This document shows positions 1 to 11,011 of a DNA stretch of 64,000 nt, piece by piece; position 1 is the stretch's first letter; each line of letters opens with the position of its first letter. The stretch lies in contig CM059972.1 of the NCBI GenBank assembly GCA_030490835.1, positions 91,249,137 to 91,313,136 on the forward strand. The letters are read 5' to 3'. The notes below the pieces were generated by a model. That model was given only the letters and a program-made list of their open reading frames with translations. It was not told the origin of the DNA and did no database searches. Both the position numbers and the translations under genes were made by a program. This DNA comes from Annona cherimola (lineage: Eukaryota > Streptophyta > Magnoliopsida > Magnoliales > Annonaceae).

Positions 1-660
1 TTTGTTTGACTACAAATCTTAAATTTTTCATCAAGGATATCAAATTTTTATGGTATTTTTGGTCAATATTTACACTGACTGTAGCATTATTTATTGGCAT
101 AATAACCATTTTCCATAAAAACATGCAGTGCAATTTTATCAAACTACTTACAAGTAGGTAAAAAAGAATTGCACTAGATGATGTAACTAGCTTGAATTAT
201 TGATGGAGCCCGTGTGTATTTGACAAGGCTGGCTGTTAACGTGCAAGTTTTATCCGAGTGTCAATCGTGAGGCTGGCGAGAATATGAAGAGGGATAAGGA
301 ATAATTGGAGAAAAAAAAAATGGATGGAGAGAGAGAAAGAGGGAGAGTTTTGTAGCGGCATATGTGCGTGGGCAATGGAGATGGAGATGACGAGATGTGA
401 AGCGATAAGGAGGATGGCGTGGTGTTCGTGTCTACTGGTCCCTGTCAATATATCGTTCCAATGTTATTCCCATCCCCAGTAGTTAGATAGAGAGAGAGAG
501 ACATATAAATCCATGTCCACCCGAAATGACCGTCCAACGTCCGTCTCCAACCTCACTTGCCTGTTCTTCTACATCCCAACAAAAGGGTCCGGACGAGATA
601 GATAGATAGATAGGAGGACAGAAAAAAGCAAGAAAATAACAAATCAGTTACAAGAAGGAT
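1..660. other. intergenic, no gene seen
   Basis: No convincing coding region. A 70-codon minus-strand open frame at 236-448 has no recognisable motif. Short simple repeats are present: a GA run near 489-502 followed by an ACATATAAAT stretch, and GATA repeats near 596-613. The stretch from 490 could be the remnant of a promoter, but no transcript can be supported. Confidence 0.6.
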
Positions 661-739
661 ATGTATATATATAACAAATCACTTACAAAAATGATAACTT
701 TTCCTGTGCAGCGAAGCTACACCATAATTAACAGTGTAT

Positions 740-1030
740 TTTGCTCAAAATGAGTCCCACATGTACTTAAATATATTGATACTTTATACAATCATTTATC
801 AATATATCAATTTTATAAAAAATGATTTATATGTGAAAAAATAACTTTAAAGTTCTTTTTACATTAAATTATTTTATTACGTTGAATTTGTACTATTTTT
901 AGATAGAGTCCATACATATATCCAATTGAGATGAAAATTGATATAGTAATAGAATACATAATTTTAAATACAATGGATGGAGTAGATTATAGTTTTATGA
1001 TTACGTGGGGTCCATTTTGAGGTAATTATA
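740..1030 (+). repeat. family X element, copy 1 (MITE-like)
   Basis: This roughly 290-bp repeat begins near CTCAAAATGAGTCCCACATG and ends near GGGGTCCATTTTGAGG, so its ends are imperfect inverted repeats. Inner marks are a 'catttatcaatat' block, 'attattttattacgttga' and 'aatacaatggatggagtaga'. The same marks recur in many other places in this window. No coding capacity is seen. A (TA)n run lies just upstream near 661-673. Confidence 0.7.
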
Positions 1031-1094
1031 CCGTAACTATGGTACAGTGAAGCTGTACTAGAAATATTCAGGTGCAGTGCAAGTGCACCTAATA

Positions 1095-1395
1095 GTAGTG
1101 CAGTTGCGCCAAAATGGACCTCATGTGATCATAAAATTATAATATACTCCACAAATTATATTTAGAATCATGTATTCTATTATCATACTAATTTTCATCC
1201 CAATTGGATATGTATATGAAGCCCATCTGAAAATGGAATAATTCAACATAATAAAATAATTTGATGTAAATAACAACTTTAAAATAGTTTTTTTAACATA
1301 CAAACCATTTGATATAAATTTAGATATGGATAAATGACTGTATAAAATTTTATTACATTCTAATATGTGTGAGACTCATTTTTTGATAAACGTAC
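1095..1395 (-). repeat. family X element, copy 2, inverted relative to copy 1
   Basis: This is the same family as the preceding element but reversed, so 740-1395 forms a large imperfect inverted repeat. It starts with CCAAAATGGACCTCATG and ends near GTGTGAGACTCATTTT. A GC-rich hairpin (1406-1434) and a (TA)n run (1441-1454) follow directly. The pair may be one composite insertion into a TA microsatellite. Confidence 0.7.
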
Positions 1396-1482
1396 CGCTG
1401 TTCCGGTTCCGGTGTAGTTGCGCTGCACCGGAACAACTCTTATATATATATATAATCTTCTTGAATTAATTGCTTATACATA

Positions 1483-1568
1483 GCTAGCTCCATGCTTGCA
1501 TGCATGCTTCATTTCCTTATATATGGCTAGCTCCATGCTTGCGTGCATGCTTCATTTTCTAATTATAT
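1483..1568. repeat. 43-bp tandem duplication
   Basis: Two adjacent copies of a unit beginning GCTAGCTCCATGCTTGC, about 43 bp apart and nearly identical. Both contain GCATGC palindromes. No gene is associated with it. Confidence 0.75.
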
Positions 1569-2940
1569 GTTTGGCGGTGGAAAGCGAACTGAAATGACGG
1601 CATGTATCTATGCTTATTTATTGTCGATCTGTTTGGTACTTTCTTTTACTTGTAGATGGCAACAATGTATTCGGCTGATCATTCGTATAGCATTTCCATG
1701 CATATGGCCTGCGCTATAGCTTGCTTACTTTTTTACCTCTTTCATGAGTATGAACTTCCACGGAATGCTTTCTCGTTTTTCCTTGGAATTAGGTGCAACT
1801 CGGGGTCGGTTTAACTTGTATTGGGATCAAGCCAACGCATTCTTAATATATTCAAAATATAAACGCTTTATCTAAATCAAACCGTAACCTATTTTCTAAA
1901 ATTTTCACCTAAATCAAACCACTAAATAAATTTGTTATCAGATCTCTTACCTTCATTTATTAAATTCAACTACAAAGATGAAATAATTTTGTCAAAAAAT
2001 AATTATGGTATCAAATTGTCAGAAGCAGATGTACTTACTAAATTTATTCTCATATTTCTGAAAATGTCAGAAAAAATTACCAGAAAAGTTTGATAAAATA
2101 TTTCTTATTATCATATATTAAATTTAATTTTATAAACAACTTAAATCTACTGCTAAAAATAATACTCGCAATTTAAATATTACATGACAAAGTTGTTTTA
2201 GAAATTAATTCAATTTTACTAATGCATAAAAATGTTAGATTGTTTTATGAATAATGTAAGTAAAAGCTAGCAAGAAACTTATATTTTATAAATTTATGCA
2301 TGGAAAAATTGTCAGTTTTGTTATTTTGTGACAATATGAAATTTTACTAATTAACTATTATAAAAAATTTACTATACGGATAATAAATCGTGGCAATAGA
2401 CTTTTTGGCATGAGATTATTATTAAAAATTGAAAAATCTAGTTACATAGAATTTAGGGGTATATGTAGATGGTTTTTTTTTAACTTTTAATAACAATTTG
2501 GTTGATATCCTTATATAATAATATCGGCATAGTGTTTACTTAGATGATCACATGACTATGAGAGTTGTACCTATTGGTTCACATATACGCCTTTCGCATA
2601 GATTTCAATCATACTCTCCAACCCATATGTCAATGCATTCGATCATTCATCTCATGTGCATCGAATTGATCCAAATATGAATTGCATTTTGTTTTTCAGT
2701 ACTCTCGCAATTTCAAAACTCTCAAGTTCTCAACATGTCCAATGTTATTATATTTTTAGGATCCATAGCCACTATCCAATGAAAACTCAAAAAGACTAAT
2801 CTACTTTCATGAGCTCTCTACGCATCTTAAGCACTAGTAGAATCTCAAATAACTAAATAATTTAGAACATTTGTAGCTTATATATAGAGTTTACAACTCC
2901 ACTTTGATTTGAACCATTTTCGTACAACATCAACTATGTA
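1569..2940. other. AT-rich spacer, no gene seen
   Basis: Nothing coding is recognisable. The stretch is AT-rich with short open frames only, and no clear terminal repeats or RNA genes were found. Confidence 0.6.
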
Positions 2941-2949
2941 AATAATTGT

Positions 2950-3050
2950 TAATACTTGTATAGCCAAGTGGTTTGACATCAATATGTGCACCTAAAGTCT
3001 CGGAGTTTGATTCCAAGTAGGAGAGATAGTCTCCATTCACATGAAAAAAA
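2950..3050 (+). repeat. tRNA-like SINE head (candidate)
   Basis: The sequence TAGCCAAGTGG resembles a Pol III A box, and GAGTTTGATTCC about 50 bp later resembles a B box. An A run follows near 3042. This is the layout of a tRNA-derived plant SINE head. The anticodon-arm region does not fold into a convincing functional tRNA. Confidence 0.35.
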
Positions 3051-3389
3051 CTATGCGAAGACACAGATTTGCTCATAGACTATTAATTCAAGCTAAATCA
3101 AACTTGGTTCATCCTAATTAATCTTAATCTCCATGTTTCTACTTAACCGTGCTCAATGTTGTTATATTCTTTCAATTTATATTATCCATATAAATCATAA
3201 CATCTAAAATCATCAAAACTAAACATAAAAAATCTCCCTAATTGTTATAAAATTGTTGATTTAAACATCTCATTAGACCCACTATATTGAAGCATAATTT
3301 GCCTAATCTAACCCACAACTGTGTTAAAAATATTTTAAAACAAAGGAATCAAAACTAGGAAATTAAATTACTACTATGACTAGTGTAGG

Positions 3390-3480
3390 GGGTGGAGGCA
3401 ACGCCTCTTAAGTAAGCCGTACAGGGTTTGAACCTAAGCATGGGAGCTTGGTCTCCCAATTAATATTAAAGAGCTTGTGG
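3390..3480 (+). repeat. tRNA-like SINE head (candidate)
   Basis: A B-box-like GGGTTTGAACC lies near 3425, preceded by AACGCCTCTTAAGTAAGCC. The downstream text 'gagcttggtctcccaattaatatt' is partly repeated at 3480-3540 and 3520-3560. It is probably a decayed SINE. No functional tRNA can be supported. Confidence 0.3.
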
Positions 3481-3629
3481 TCTTTCTTGGTAATATTTGG
3501 AAACTTGTGGCTATCAATTAATATTTGGGAGCTTGTGGTCTTTCTTGTTGATATTTGGAAGCTTGCGGTTTTTCTCTTGAAAAATTATAAGAATTGATTC
3601 AAAACTTGATTCTAAGATAAATTGAAATG

Positions 3630-3800
3630 AGATGTAAAGTATAAGAAGGGAAGACGTGATGCTTTAGCACCAGGTGCCTTTCCTCACACAGCTATTGCTG
3701 CTCTTCACATGGACCATAGCCAACCTTTGAATCACCAATTGAACCCATCCAACAATAATCTTGCAATTCCACCATCTATGAGGAATGATTTCGTTAGCCT
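3630..3800 (+). other. open reading stretch of unknown origin
   Basis: A stretch of about 60 codons without a stop runs from near 3635 to the edge of a fold-back element at 3800. It contains a segment reading GRRDALAPGAFPHTA and then an Asn/His/Pro-rich part, with composition richer than its surroundings. There is no start codon in a good context and no recognised domain. It may be a captured or relic exon, or chance. Confidence 0.25.
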
Positions 3801-3990
3801 GAGCTACCTCAAAAAATTTATTTACAGTAGTTTTTTTTACTTTTTTCTTTGTACACTTGTTTATCTAAGTGTATTTAACATATAATGATGAAACTTGATT
3901 TATATATTAAATAGACTTAAATAAATAAGTGTATGAAGAAAAAGTAAAAAAAGCATTGTAAATAAGTTTTTTAAGGTGGGATAAGCGAGA
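3800..3990. repeat. fold-back MITE, family Y
   Basis: The left arm (CTACCTCAAAAAATTTATTT and onward) and the right arm ending GCTTAGGC are imperfect reverse complements for about 80 bp. The inner part carries 'tctaagtgtatttaacatata', the scaffold shared by the other family Y palindromes in this window. Confidence 0.65.
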
Positions 3991-4240
3991 CATGTGCTTA
4001 GCTTAGGCTAATAGGATTATTTCTCACTATGTATAGCCTCAACATCACTACCCAGTTTCTTCTTCGAATGTGGCAGAAAAAATTCATTGCCACCCACATC
4101 TCAATTTAGAGCCATCAACGCTGTTGTCTTCTTCATCATCGATCATCCACTTAGGCATCTCCTTTACTGTTGCCAATGAACTCATTAGCACTTTGCCCCC
4201 ATCACCAACCTTGTAGTCAACTTGTTACAACATCTTCAAT
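3991..4240. other. spacer, no gene seen
   Basis: Pyrimidine-rich and without a supported ORF. It is slightly GC-richer than its surroundings. Confidence 0.4.
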
Positions 4241-4503
4241 GGGGATGTTTAGGAAGGTGAAATTTTATGAGATGAGGTGGGAAATAGAAAAAGAAATATT
4301 TTGAGAACTGTGTGATTAATAGAAAATTATAGGAGTAGAGTTGGAATAACTAAGTTTGATAGAGGTAGTTAGTAGGAAAAATTATTGAAATGTATAGGTA
4401 AAAGTAAAAAATATGATAATTAGTGAAGCTAATAGTTGCCTTGGAAAATATGCTCCCACAATTTTCCACTTTTCCCCACTTATATAGATTACGAAACGAG
4501 TCC
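4241..4503. repeat. MITE, same family as 60481-60742
   Basis: About 263 bp starting GGGGATGTTTAGGAAGG and ending in ACGAAACGAGTCC, which is a weak inverted match. It shares long blocks with 60481-60742, including 'ggtgggaaatagaaaa', 'tagagttggaataa' and 'tgctccca'. No coding sequence. Confidence 0.6.
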
Positions 4504-4785
4504 AAAATCTATTTGCCGCCTATTCCAACAATGCTGCCAAAATAAGTAGCCATATCTCAGCTACATATTGCTCCTAACAAACAAAGTGCCTCTTGTCATC
4601 CATCTATACTATCTAATCTAAATATTATATATCTTTCTTGGGTCTTCAATTCAACAATCATGCTCTTATCTTCAATTTGTTTCTTAAATTATAAATTCAT
4701 GTCCATAGCTTTGATACCACTTATTAGAAAATGTAGTTTACTTGATTACATCACTTGATGTAGAAAAATCTATAGTTAAGTGGAG

Positions 4786-5196
4786 TTTGATTAGATATCT
4801 CATGATTTATTTTAGATTAAAATACATCATTTGTTTATTTTTATGATTAGTTATATATATTTTTATTTTTTCTTCATCATATGTTTTCTTGTGTATTCAA
4901 TCTATATATAAAGTTTGTCATTTTATAATATTTTTATATATATATATTTATTTTTTACTTTTCCAAATCAAGTTTTTTTAAGGGGTAAAAAATGACTTAA
5001 ATGCCCTTGAAATTGGTATTTTTGAAAAAATAAAAAATAAAAATGTAAAAGTATTGTAAAATGACAAAATTTTATATATAATTAAATACAATTAGCAAAA
5101 CGTATTAATGACGAAAAAGAAAATAAAAATAAAAATAAGATAAAATAAACGAATGTTGTATTTTAACTTAAAATACATCATGATGTATATAATCAT
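4786..5196. repeat. fold-back MITE, family Y (same subfamily as 37495-37896)
   Basis: Its ends read GATTAGATATCTCATGATTT and ATGATGTATATAATC, imperfect inverted repeats. The interior is nearly palindromic: 'tttgtcattttataatattttt' on the left and 'aaaaagtattgtaaaatgacaaa' on the right. The sister copy at 37495-37896 shares both ends and interior. Confidence 0.7.
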
Positions 5197-5431
5197 GCTT
5201 CTAGGATCAAATAATTAACTACATTATCATACATATAAGACACAAATGATTGTGTAGAAAATTCTTCAATTAAGAAGAGAAAAACCATGGAAAGTTATGA
5301 ATTTACTATAATAATAATAATTTACACTCTTTCTCGAGATATCTCATATGGGCATGATCATTTGTTGTCAGGCTAAAATTTTATTTTTTGCTTTTTGATT
5401 TTGTATAAAAATGTTAATCAAAGTGCACTTA

Positions 5432-5721
5432 GGGTGTGTTTGGTTGGGGGTAAAACTTTTGATGAAAAGTTTTTGAGGTAGAAGTTGTCACATTAATAGA
5501 AAATGATGTGATATAATAGGAGTAATGATGAGAAGTAGAGAGAATAAAGTTAAAATAGATAGGTTAGTTGTATAGATAGTTGTGTAGAAATGAGTGAAAA
5601 GTAGGGTAGTTTGTATAGGAAAATGTGAAAAATAATTAAAAAATAGAGTAGTTATGGAGAGTGAAAAGTTTTAGATGGAAAAGTTTTGGTTGACATGTTT
5701 GTATCCCAAACAAACACGCCC
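5432..5721. mobile_element. PIF/Harbinger (Tourist-like) MITE
   Basis: A 290-bp element with terminal inverted repeats GGGTGTGTTTGGTTGG and CCAAACAAACACGCCC. It is flanked by the 3-bp target duplication TTA (5429-5431 and 5722-5724). A 3-bp TTA/TAA duplication with GGGTGTGTTTGG ends is typical of this superfamily. It has no ORF. Several related copies occur in the window. Confidence 0.85.
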
Positions 5722-5799
5722 TTAATCTATAAAGTAAAATTTACCATTTTTAAAATATGTATTTTAGTCAATGCCAACAATTTAAAATGACTAATGTTC

Positions 5800-6330
5800 A
5801 GTACTTAAGTAAACATGAAGGTTCCATGTAAGCATCAAGGTCTAATGCTTATTTTTGGTTGTTTAATTTTAATTTTAATTTTAAAAATTTAAATCATTTA
5901 TCATGTTTAATAATCTTATTTTATCATGCTACCAAAAATAAATTTGGTTGGAAACTTTTATAATCTCGTAAAAAACATCTTTTAAGAGTAATTATACAAC
6001 TAGGAAATTTTTTGAAAAATGTATGACATATAATATATAAAAGTTTATAATGTAACTTCTAAAATCATAAATAAACTCGTAGTTGTAGCTATCATGCCTA
6101 TGAGTAAGTATTGAGTCATTACTTTGATATAAAACCATTTCAATATCTTAACTTAGGTAATGATTCAATAATTACCGTAAATATGAAGTCTCAATGCTTG
6201 CTTTTTTAACTTTAAAATATAATTTTTAAAATCTAAACCATTTATCATGTTTAACACATCTTGTTTTGTCATATTATCAAAAATATTTTTGATTGAAAAT
6301 TTATATCGTACAAAATGTAGTATCATTTGA
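5800..6330 (+). repeat. two direct copies of a roughly 190-bp repeat ('family Z')
   Basis: The blocks 5800-6000 and 6130-6330 share 'aatgctt..ttttt..tt', 'aatcatttatcatgtttaa' and 'ttgttttgtcat'-like sequence in the same order. A third copy lies inverted at 7360-7600. No coding function is seen. Confidence 0.55.
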
Positions 6331-6339
6331 AAGTGGACA

Positions 6340-7250
6340 TATAAGTAGAAAAAAATGTAACAGCGAAGAGTTCATTCATACCAATTAGGATTTAAATCAC
6401 AAAAGGGTGAATTAGTTTGATATTTGCACACAGGATTTACATGGTTGATCCAATGGTGAGTTCAGCACAAAAATCACGGAGGTCCCAAAGTAAAAAAAAA
6501 TCCATTACAAACATCTTTTATTACAATTATGGTAGGTGTCCACTATTTTATATTGGCCATCCTCTCGAAGGATCCACCTTCATATGATAAAGTCATCCAA
6601 TGGGTCAAACATTGGGAGCTGAATGATCCGGGGAGAAAACATCCCAACATCTCTCTCTTTTTCCTCTTATCTTTTTTGTCCCTCCCGGCTTGATTGATAT
6701 TTATACAAGATTTAGCATTGACAACATATACCTTGTGTCAGATGAGATATTCATGATCATTAGTTGAAGTTCCCTTCTAGGTAACGTGTCTATCTTTAAT
6801 TGGTCAGACTAGCAAGTTGCTTAACACAATCCTAAGATGATTACATCGTCCTTGGTCTATAAAGACACCATTACTTGATTAAATGTGAGGCAGTATTGTT
6901 CAGCTTAAGGTCGGATGCATGCATGTCTCAAGATGCCTTCATTAAGTGGCTTCTTATCATGTCGTCTATGTCCTGTCAATCCTGGGTAAGAGATCAGCAA
7001 ATCGACCTTTCATTTTGCTACGAGTTGAGGCCTTCAGACTCTAGAAGAGTTCACCTATGCAGTCCTATGGTGAGGGATGTGTGTCGGCAGAGCCTTCCTC
7101 TTATGGGGAGAGTCATGTTGTATCTCAATTCTATTAATCATTTATTTCAATTGGGTCCAACTCTATCAAATATAGTAATAAATATTTTACATATATAATT
7201 TTTTTAAAGTTTAAAAGTTGCCTCATTAAAAAAATCATTTCTCACCGCAC
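6340..7250. other. spacer with one unrecognised 107-codon open frame
   Basis: The plus-strand frame 6875-7198 is open but has no recognisable domain and no promoter context. Upstream text such as 'ttttcctcttatcttttttgtccctc' is pyrimidine-rich. It may be part of a decayed LTR or UTR. No gene is claimed. Confidence 0.35.
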
Positions 7251-7359
7251 TAGGTGTGTGAGAAATTGCAAAAGAGTGTGCAAAGGTTTATTCCAATAAC
7301 AATTCATTGTCTTATTATACATATTTTAGAAAATGATAAATATGTAAACATGGAAACCA

Positions 7360-7600
7360 AGAGTAAGCAAGGCCTTCGATGCTTAGTAAGGATTGAGTCA
7401 TTACTTGCATGTGTTAATAGACTCAATAGATGTATATATAACTATTACAACTTTTGAAACTATATAAATATTCTAATATATATAATTTATGAAACCATAA
7501 CAACTACACATGGATAAATATGATAAACGATTTAAATTTTAAAAGTAATATTTTATAATTAAAAAACCAATTGAAAGCATGTAATTTCTATGTACAATAT
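7360..7600 (-). repeat. family Z repeat, inverted copy
   Basis: Reverse-complement match to the blocks at 5800-6330, for example 'atatgataaacgatttaaat' and 'ttgaaagcat'. It ends just before the truncated copia element. Confidence 0.5.
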
Positions 7601-7649
7601 TGGAGGACTCTCTTTCCCCTCTATTTTTTATACTTTCATCAATAAATGC

Positions 7650-8655
7650 TACAAGAAAATACATTTTTTGCATAAGGGAAAATCTCTATTAGTAAAAAAA
7701 ATTATGTATATAAAGGAAAAGATATATTAATTGTTCAAATTTATGTAGATGATATTGTATTTGGTGTTACTAATGAACATCTATGCGAAGAATTTTCCAA
7801 GCTTATGCAGAATGAATTTAGAATGAGCATGATGAGTAAACTCAACTTCTTCCTCAGACTGCAAATCAAGCAACTAAATGAATGAATTTTCATAAATCAG
7901 TCCAAATATATCAAAGAAATGCTCAATAAGTGCAAAACAACAAAAGAGCAAATACCCCATGAGTTTAATAATTAAAATTGATAAGGATGAAAAAGGTAAA
8001 TTAGTTGATAAAGGATTATATAGAAGTATCATTGGCTCTTTGTTATACTTGACTGCATCTAGACCGAATATATTATTTAGTGTTTGTATGTATTCTAGAT
8101 TCTAAAATCTCAAAGAATCATAGATGGCAGCTATAAAAAGAATATTCAGATATTTTTTTGATACTATTAATCTAGGCTTATGGTATCCTGAGGGCTCAAT
8201 ATTTGATTTAATTGGCTACTCGGATGCGGACTTTGCTGGTTACAAGTAGATAGAAAAAGTACTAGTGGAACTTATCAATTTCTTAGAAATATGATGGTTT
8301 CATGGTTCTCAAGGAAACAAATTAATGTTGCTCTATCTACCGCAGAAGCCGAATATATTGTCGCTGAAAGTTATTGTGCCCAATTATTATAGATAAGACA
8401 ATAATTAAGGGATTATGGGATAGATTATAAAGACATAACAATTAGAAGTGGTAATATAAGTGCCATTTGTTTAATTGAGAATCCTATATTACACTCTAGA
8501 ATCAAATTTATAGATATTAGGCATCATTTTATTAGAGAATATGTTGAGAATCATAATATTTGTTTGGAATATGTCAAAACTGAAGATCAAATTGCAGATG
8601 TCTTTACCAAACCACTGGGAAGTAAATCATTTTATAAAATTAAAACGAGATGAGA
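7650..8655 (+). pseudogene. copia pol remnant: reverse transcriptase C-terminal half and RNase H
   Basis: Read across frames, the sequence gives the reverse transcriptase active-site motif YVDDI (codons from 7742). It then gives a segment with SLLYLTASRPNILFSVC (near 8035-8085). RNase H follows, with GYSDADFAGYK (near 8215-8250), STAEAEY (near 8337-8357), IRHHFIREYVE (near 8518-8550) and ADVFTKPL (near 8594-8617). Spacing and order are those of Ty1/copia pol. In-frame stops occur near 7882, 8104, 8249 and 8389, among others. Nothing of integrase or protease is present, so the element was truncated in RT. It cannot encode an active enzyme. Confidence 0.85.
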
Positions 8656-9020
8656 ATGATTAATATTGAAGCTTAAAGCTTGTTCAGAAATTACAAAGTT
8701 ATTATATATATATTGTTCGCGATTGTTACAATTGATTAACGATATGTTGGTTTGATAAGGGTAATATTGGTAACACATAGGACATGTTCATAATGCACTA
8801 AATTCAACTTCAAAGCGACGTAGAGTTCAGAGTCAACTCCATGGGTGTCGCTTCATTTTCCCATTTAGGTGCCAACTCTAGCACTTGGCTCTCATTCTCT
8901 CATCTCTTCCATCTCTCACGAAGCTCAAAATCTCACAAAACCCATTCTAAGTTTCTGATTTTCAAGTCCTAAACTTGCAATCTCATTGAATCTCTGAGTT
9001 TACTCATTTCCATATTCCAA

Positions 9021-9648
9021 ATGGCACCAAAAGCAATCTCCAAGCCACCCAAGCTTCCCGCATCATGTCCTTTTAAATCCACAACTCGGGAAGAAGTTCC
9101 TAGACGACAAAGGACACCATCTAAGCGGGCGCGGGACGATGCAACCACTTCCACAGGCTGATGGATTCGATTCCGAGAAGGTAATCCCTCTATATCAATC
9201 CCTAGAGAAGAAACGAGTGGGGAAGAAAAAGTTGTGAGAAGAAAGAGAATTCCCCCACCTAGAGGTCAAGTTTAAAAAATGCCCATAGAATACTTTAGAA
9301 GTGAAAGATAATATAGCCGGTTTTACAAGCATTTCTATGAGCGAAAAACCTTTCCCCCGAAAATTATTGATTTCAAGTTCTTGCAATAATATGAGTTTAG
9401 AATAGAAGAATTGTTAGACTATCAAGGTTAGACTGCCCTATTAAAGGAGGATGACAACTTATGTATAAACCTAACTAGACTATTCTACTATCTGTGGAAC
9501 CAAGAGGAATTGAATATATTTATTAAAGGAATCGAAATTGACCATAGTCAGGGTCATGGTATTTGCAAGTCAAATGCATAACTTAGAGTGGCCGACATTC
9601 TAGGGGTTCCATGTCATGACGATCTTATCCTAGAAGACCTAGCCCTTA
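9021..9648 (+). pseudogene. env-like ORF of the Sirevirus-like element, first part
   Basis: It starts at the ATG at 9021 with a basic, Pro/Lys-rich N-terminus (MAPKAISKPPKLPAS). It is then broken by a stop at about 9161 and later frameshifts. The part near 9450-9620, with NLCINLTRLFYYLWN and ADILGVPC, resembles the conserved core of the env-like or 'putative plant transposon' proteins found downstream of pol in some plant retroelements. The reading is cut at 9648 by insertion of the gypsy-type element and resumes at 15363. The function of such proteins is unsettled. Confidence 0.55.
9644..9648. repeat. target-site duplication CCTTA, left copy
   Basis: The five bases before the left LTR are CCTTA. 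The same five follow the right LTR at 15363-15367, which marks the insertion of the nested element. Confidence 0.9.
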
Positions 9649-10996
9649 TGTTCGTAATCTCACTGCAAGTGCACAGGTCGTAGATTTTAGTATATAAATA
9701 TCGATTAACAAGTAATTCGGGACTTAAGACGTTAGATCTAAACACTTTCTAACCAAATAAGATAAGGAGAAGAAAGAATAAGAAAAAGAAAAGTTGATCT
9801 GTAGAACGTAGAAAAAGGATTAGAAATCGTAAGATTGAGAGCACCCAGGATCTAGGATTTCATATATGTCTTTTGCAAAGGATACACGAAGTCTTTATTT
9901 AATCCAGACATTATGTATTAAAGGAGAATTATCCCTAAATTATCCTTGTACATTCTCTTGAAATCTACAAGACGTATCCTAATCTTCTTAACCACATATT
10001 CTCATGGGTTTAAGTCAATTAGAATCCATTAAGTTCTGTGGATGTTCATGGAATTCCTCAAGGTCATCATGCCTATTCTCATAGTCTTAGATTTTCAGGT
10101 TTAATATCTTAATTTTCGTATACTAGACTTTCACCTCTCGGTTTCATCACCTAATATATGAGAATCATTGCCAAAATGTAGGCATTCACGCCAAGCAAGC
10201 ATTAAATCAAAAGATATTAAATTAACACATAATATCAATCATAAATAAATCAAAGCGCAATATCCGCTACATTATATGTATGCTACATCCTAAACCCTAG
10301 ATTAAGGGTTTAGCTTAGCATGTTTATAATAAAAATCAAACACAAAATGATATTGTATTCAAAGTCCATTACAAATAAGACAACTAAATCAAAATAGAAG
10401 AAGAAAAAGAAAACTTATTGATTAGAAGCTTTGATGGTGTCTTGACTACCTCAAGCAACTCGCTGCGTCTCCTCTTGCCTCTTTCTCTACGCCTTCTCTC
10501 ACTCTCCGGACCTCAACTCAAACTCCCTGGGACATTCTCAGATGCCTTAAGCTATTCTCCACAAGTGTTTATATAAATGTAAGGGGCGTGAACAGTAACT
10601 TGCGCATGAACAGTAACTAACGTGAACAGTAATAGTGTGCAAACAGTACACGTAAATATCTACAGTGCATAATTAGTAACATGTGAACAGTTCTATGCAT
10701 GAATAATACACGTGAACAGTGCTGTGCATGAATAGTGCTACTCATGAACAGTACTGTGTATGAATAGTGCTTTGCTTGAAATGCAGTTTTGCTTTAGATT
10801 TGAGTCTTACATTTGTAATTTACTCCGCTTTCATCAACGCTTATCAATTTATCCATATTGTATACCAAAATTGCACGTATTCCTCCTGCTTTACACAAAT
10901 CAGTCAATCGTGAAGGTTTATGCTTCGTAAAGCTAAATTAATCAAAATATAATTTAAAGTAATAATCAAAATTCATAATATAAATGTGACTCAACA
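9649..10996 (-). repeat. LTR of the Tat-type element (3' LTR in element orientation)
   Basis: 1348 bp, starting TGTTCGTAATCTCAC and ending GTGACTCAACA on the plus strand. It matches 14033-15362 along its length. It includes an array of GAACAGTA-type repeats near 10585-10790. Confidence 0.9.
10580..10790 (-). repeat. degenerate CACTGTTCA tandem array in the LTR
   Basis: At least a dozen imperfect copies of (g)tgaacagt(a/g) spaced by roughly 12-20 bp, often with TGCATGAA or CACGTGAA between them. Read on the element strand this is a TACTGTTCACG-type array. The other LTR carries a shorter version near 14948-15110. Confidence 0.8.
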
Positions 10997-11011
10997 AATA
11001 CCCCCAAACTT
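10997..11011 (-). other. polypurine tract of the Tat-type element
   Basis: On the minus strand this reads AAGTTTGGGGGTATT, directly before the LTR start TGTTGAGTC. It lies at the expected place for plus-strand DNA priming and resembles the tracts of Tat-lineage elements. Confidence 0.8.

Noticed and set aside
2950..3480. Functional tRNA genes
   Set aside because: Box A/B-like words are present, but no cloverleaf with paired acceptor stem and anticodon arm can be drawn. SINE remnants are more likely.
6875..7198. 107-codon plus-strand frame as a gene
   Set aside because: No recognisable domain, no promoter or splice context, and it lies among repeats. It is reported only as unassigned.
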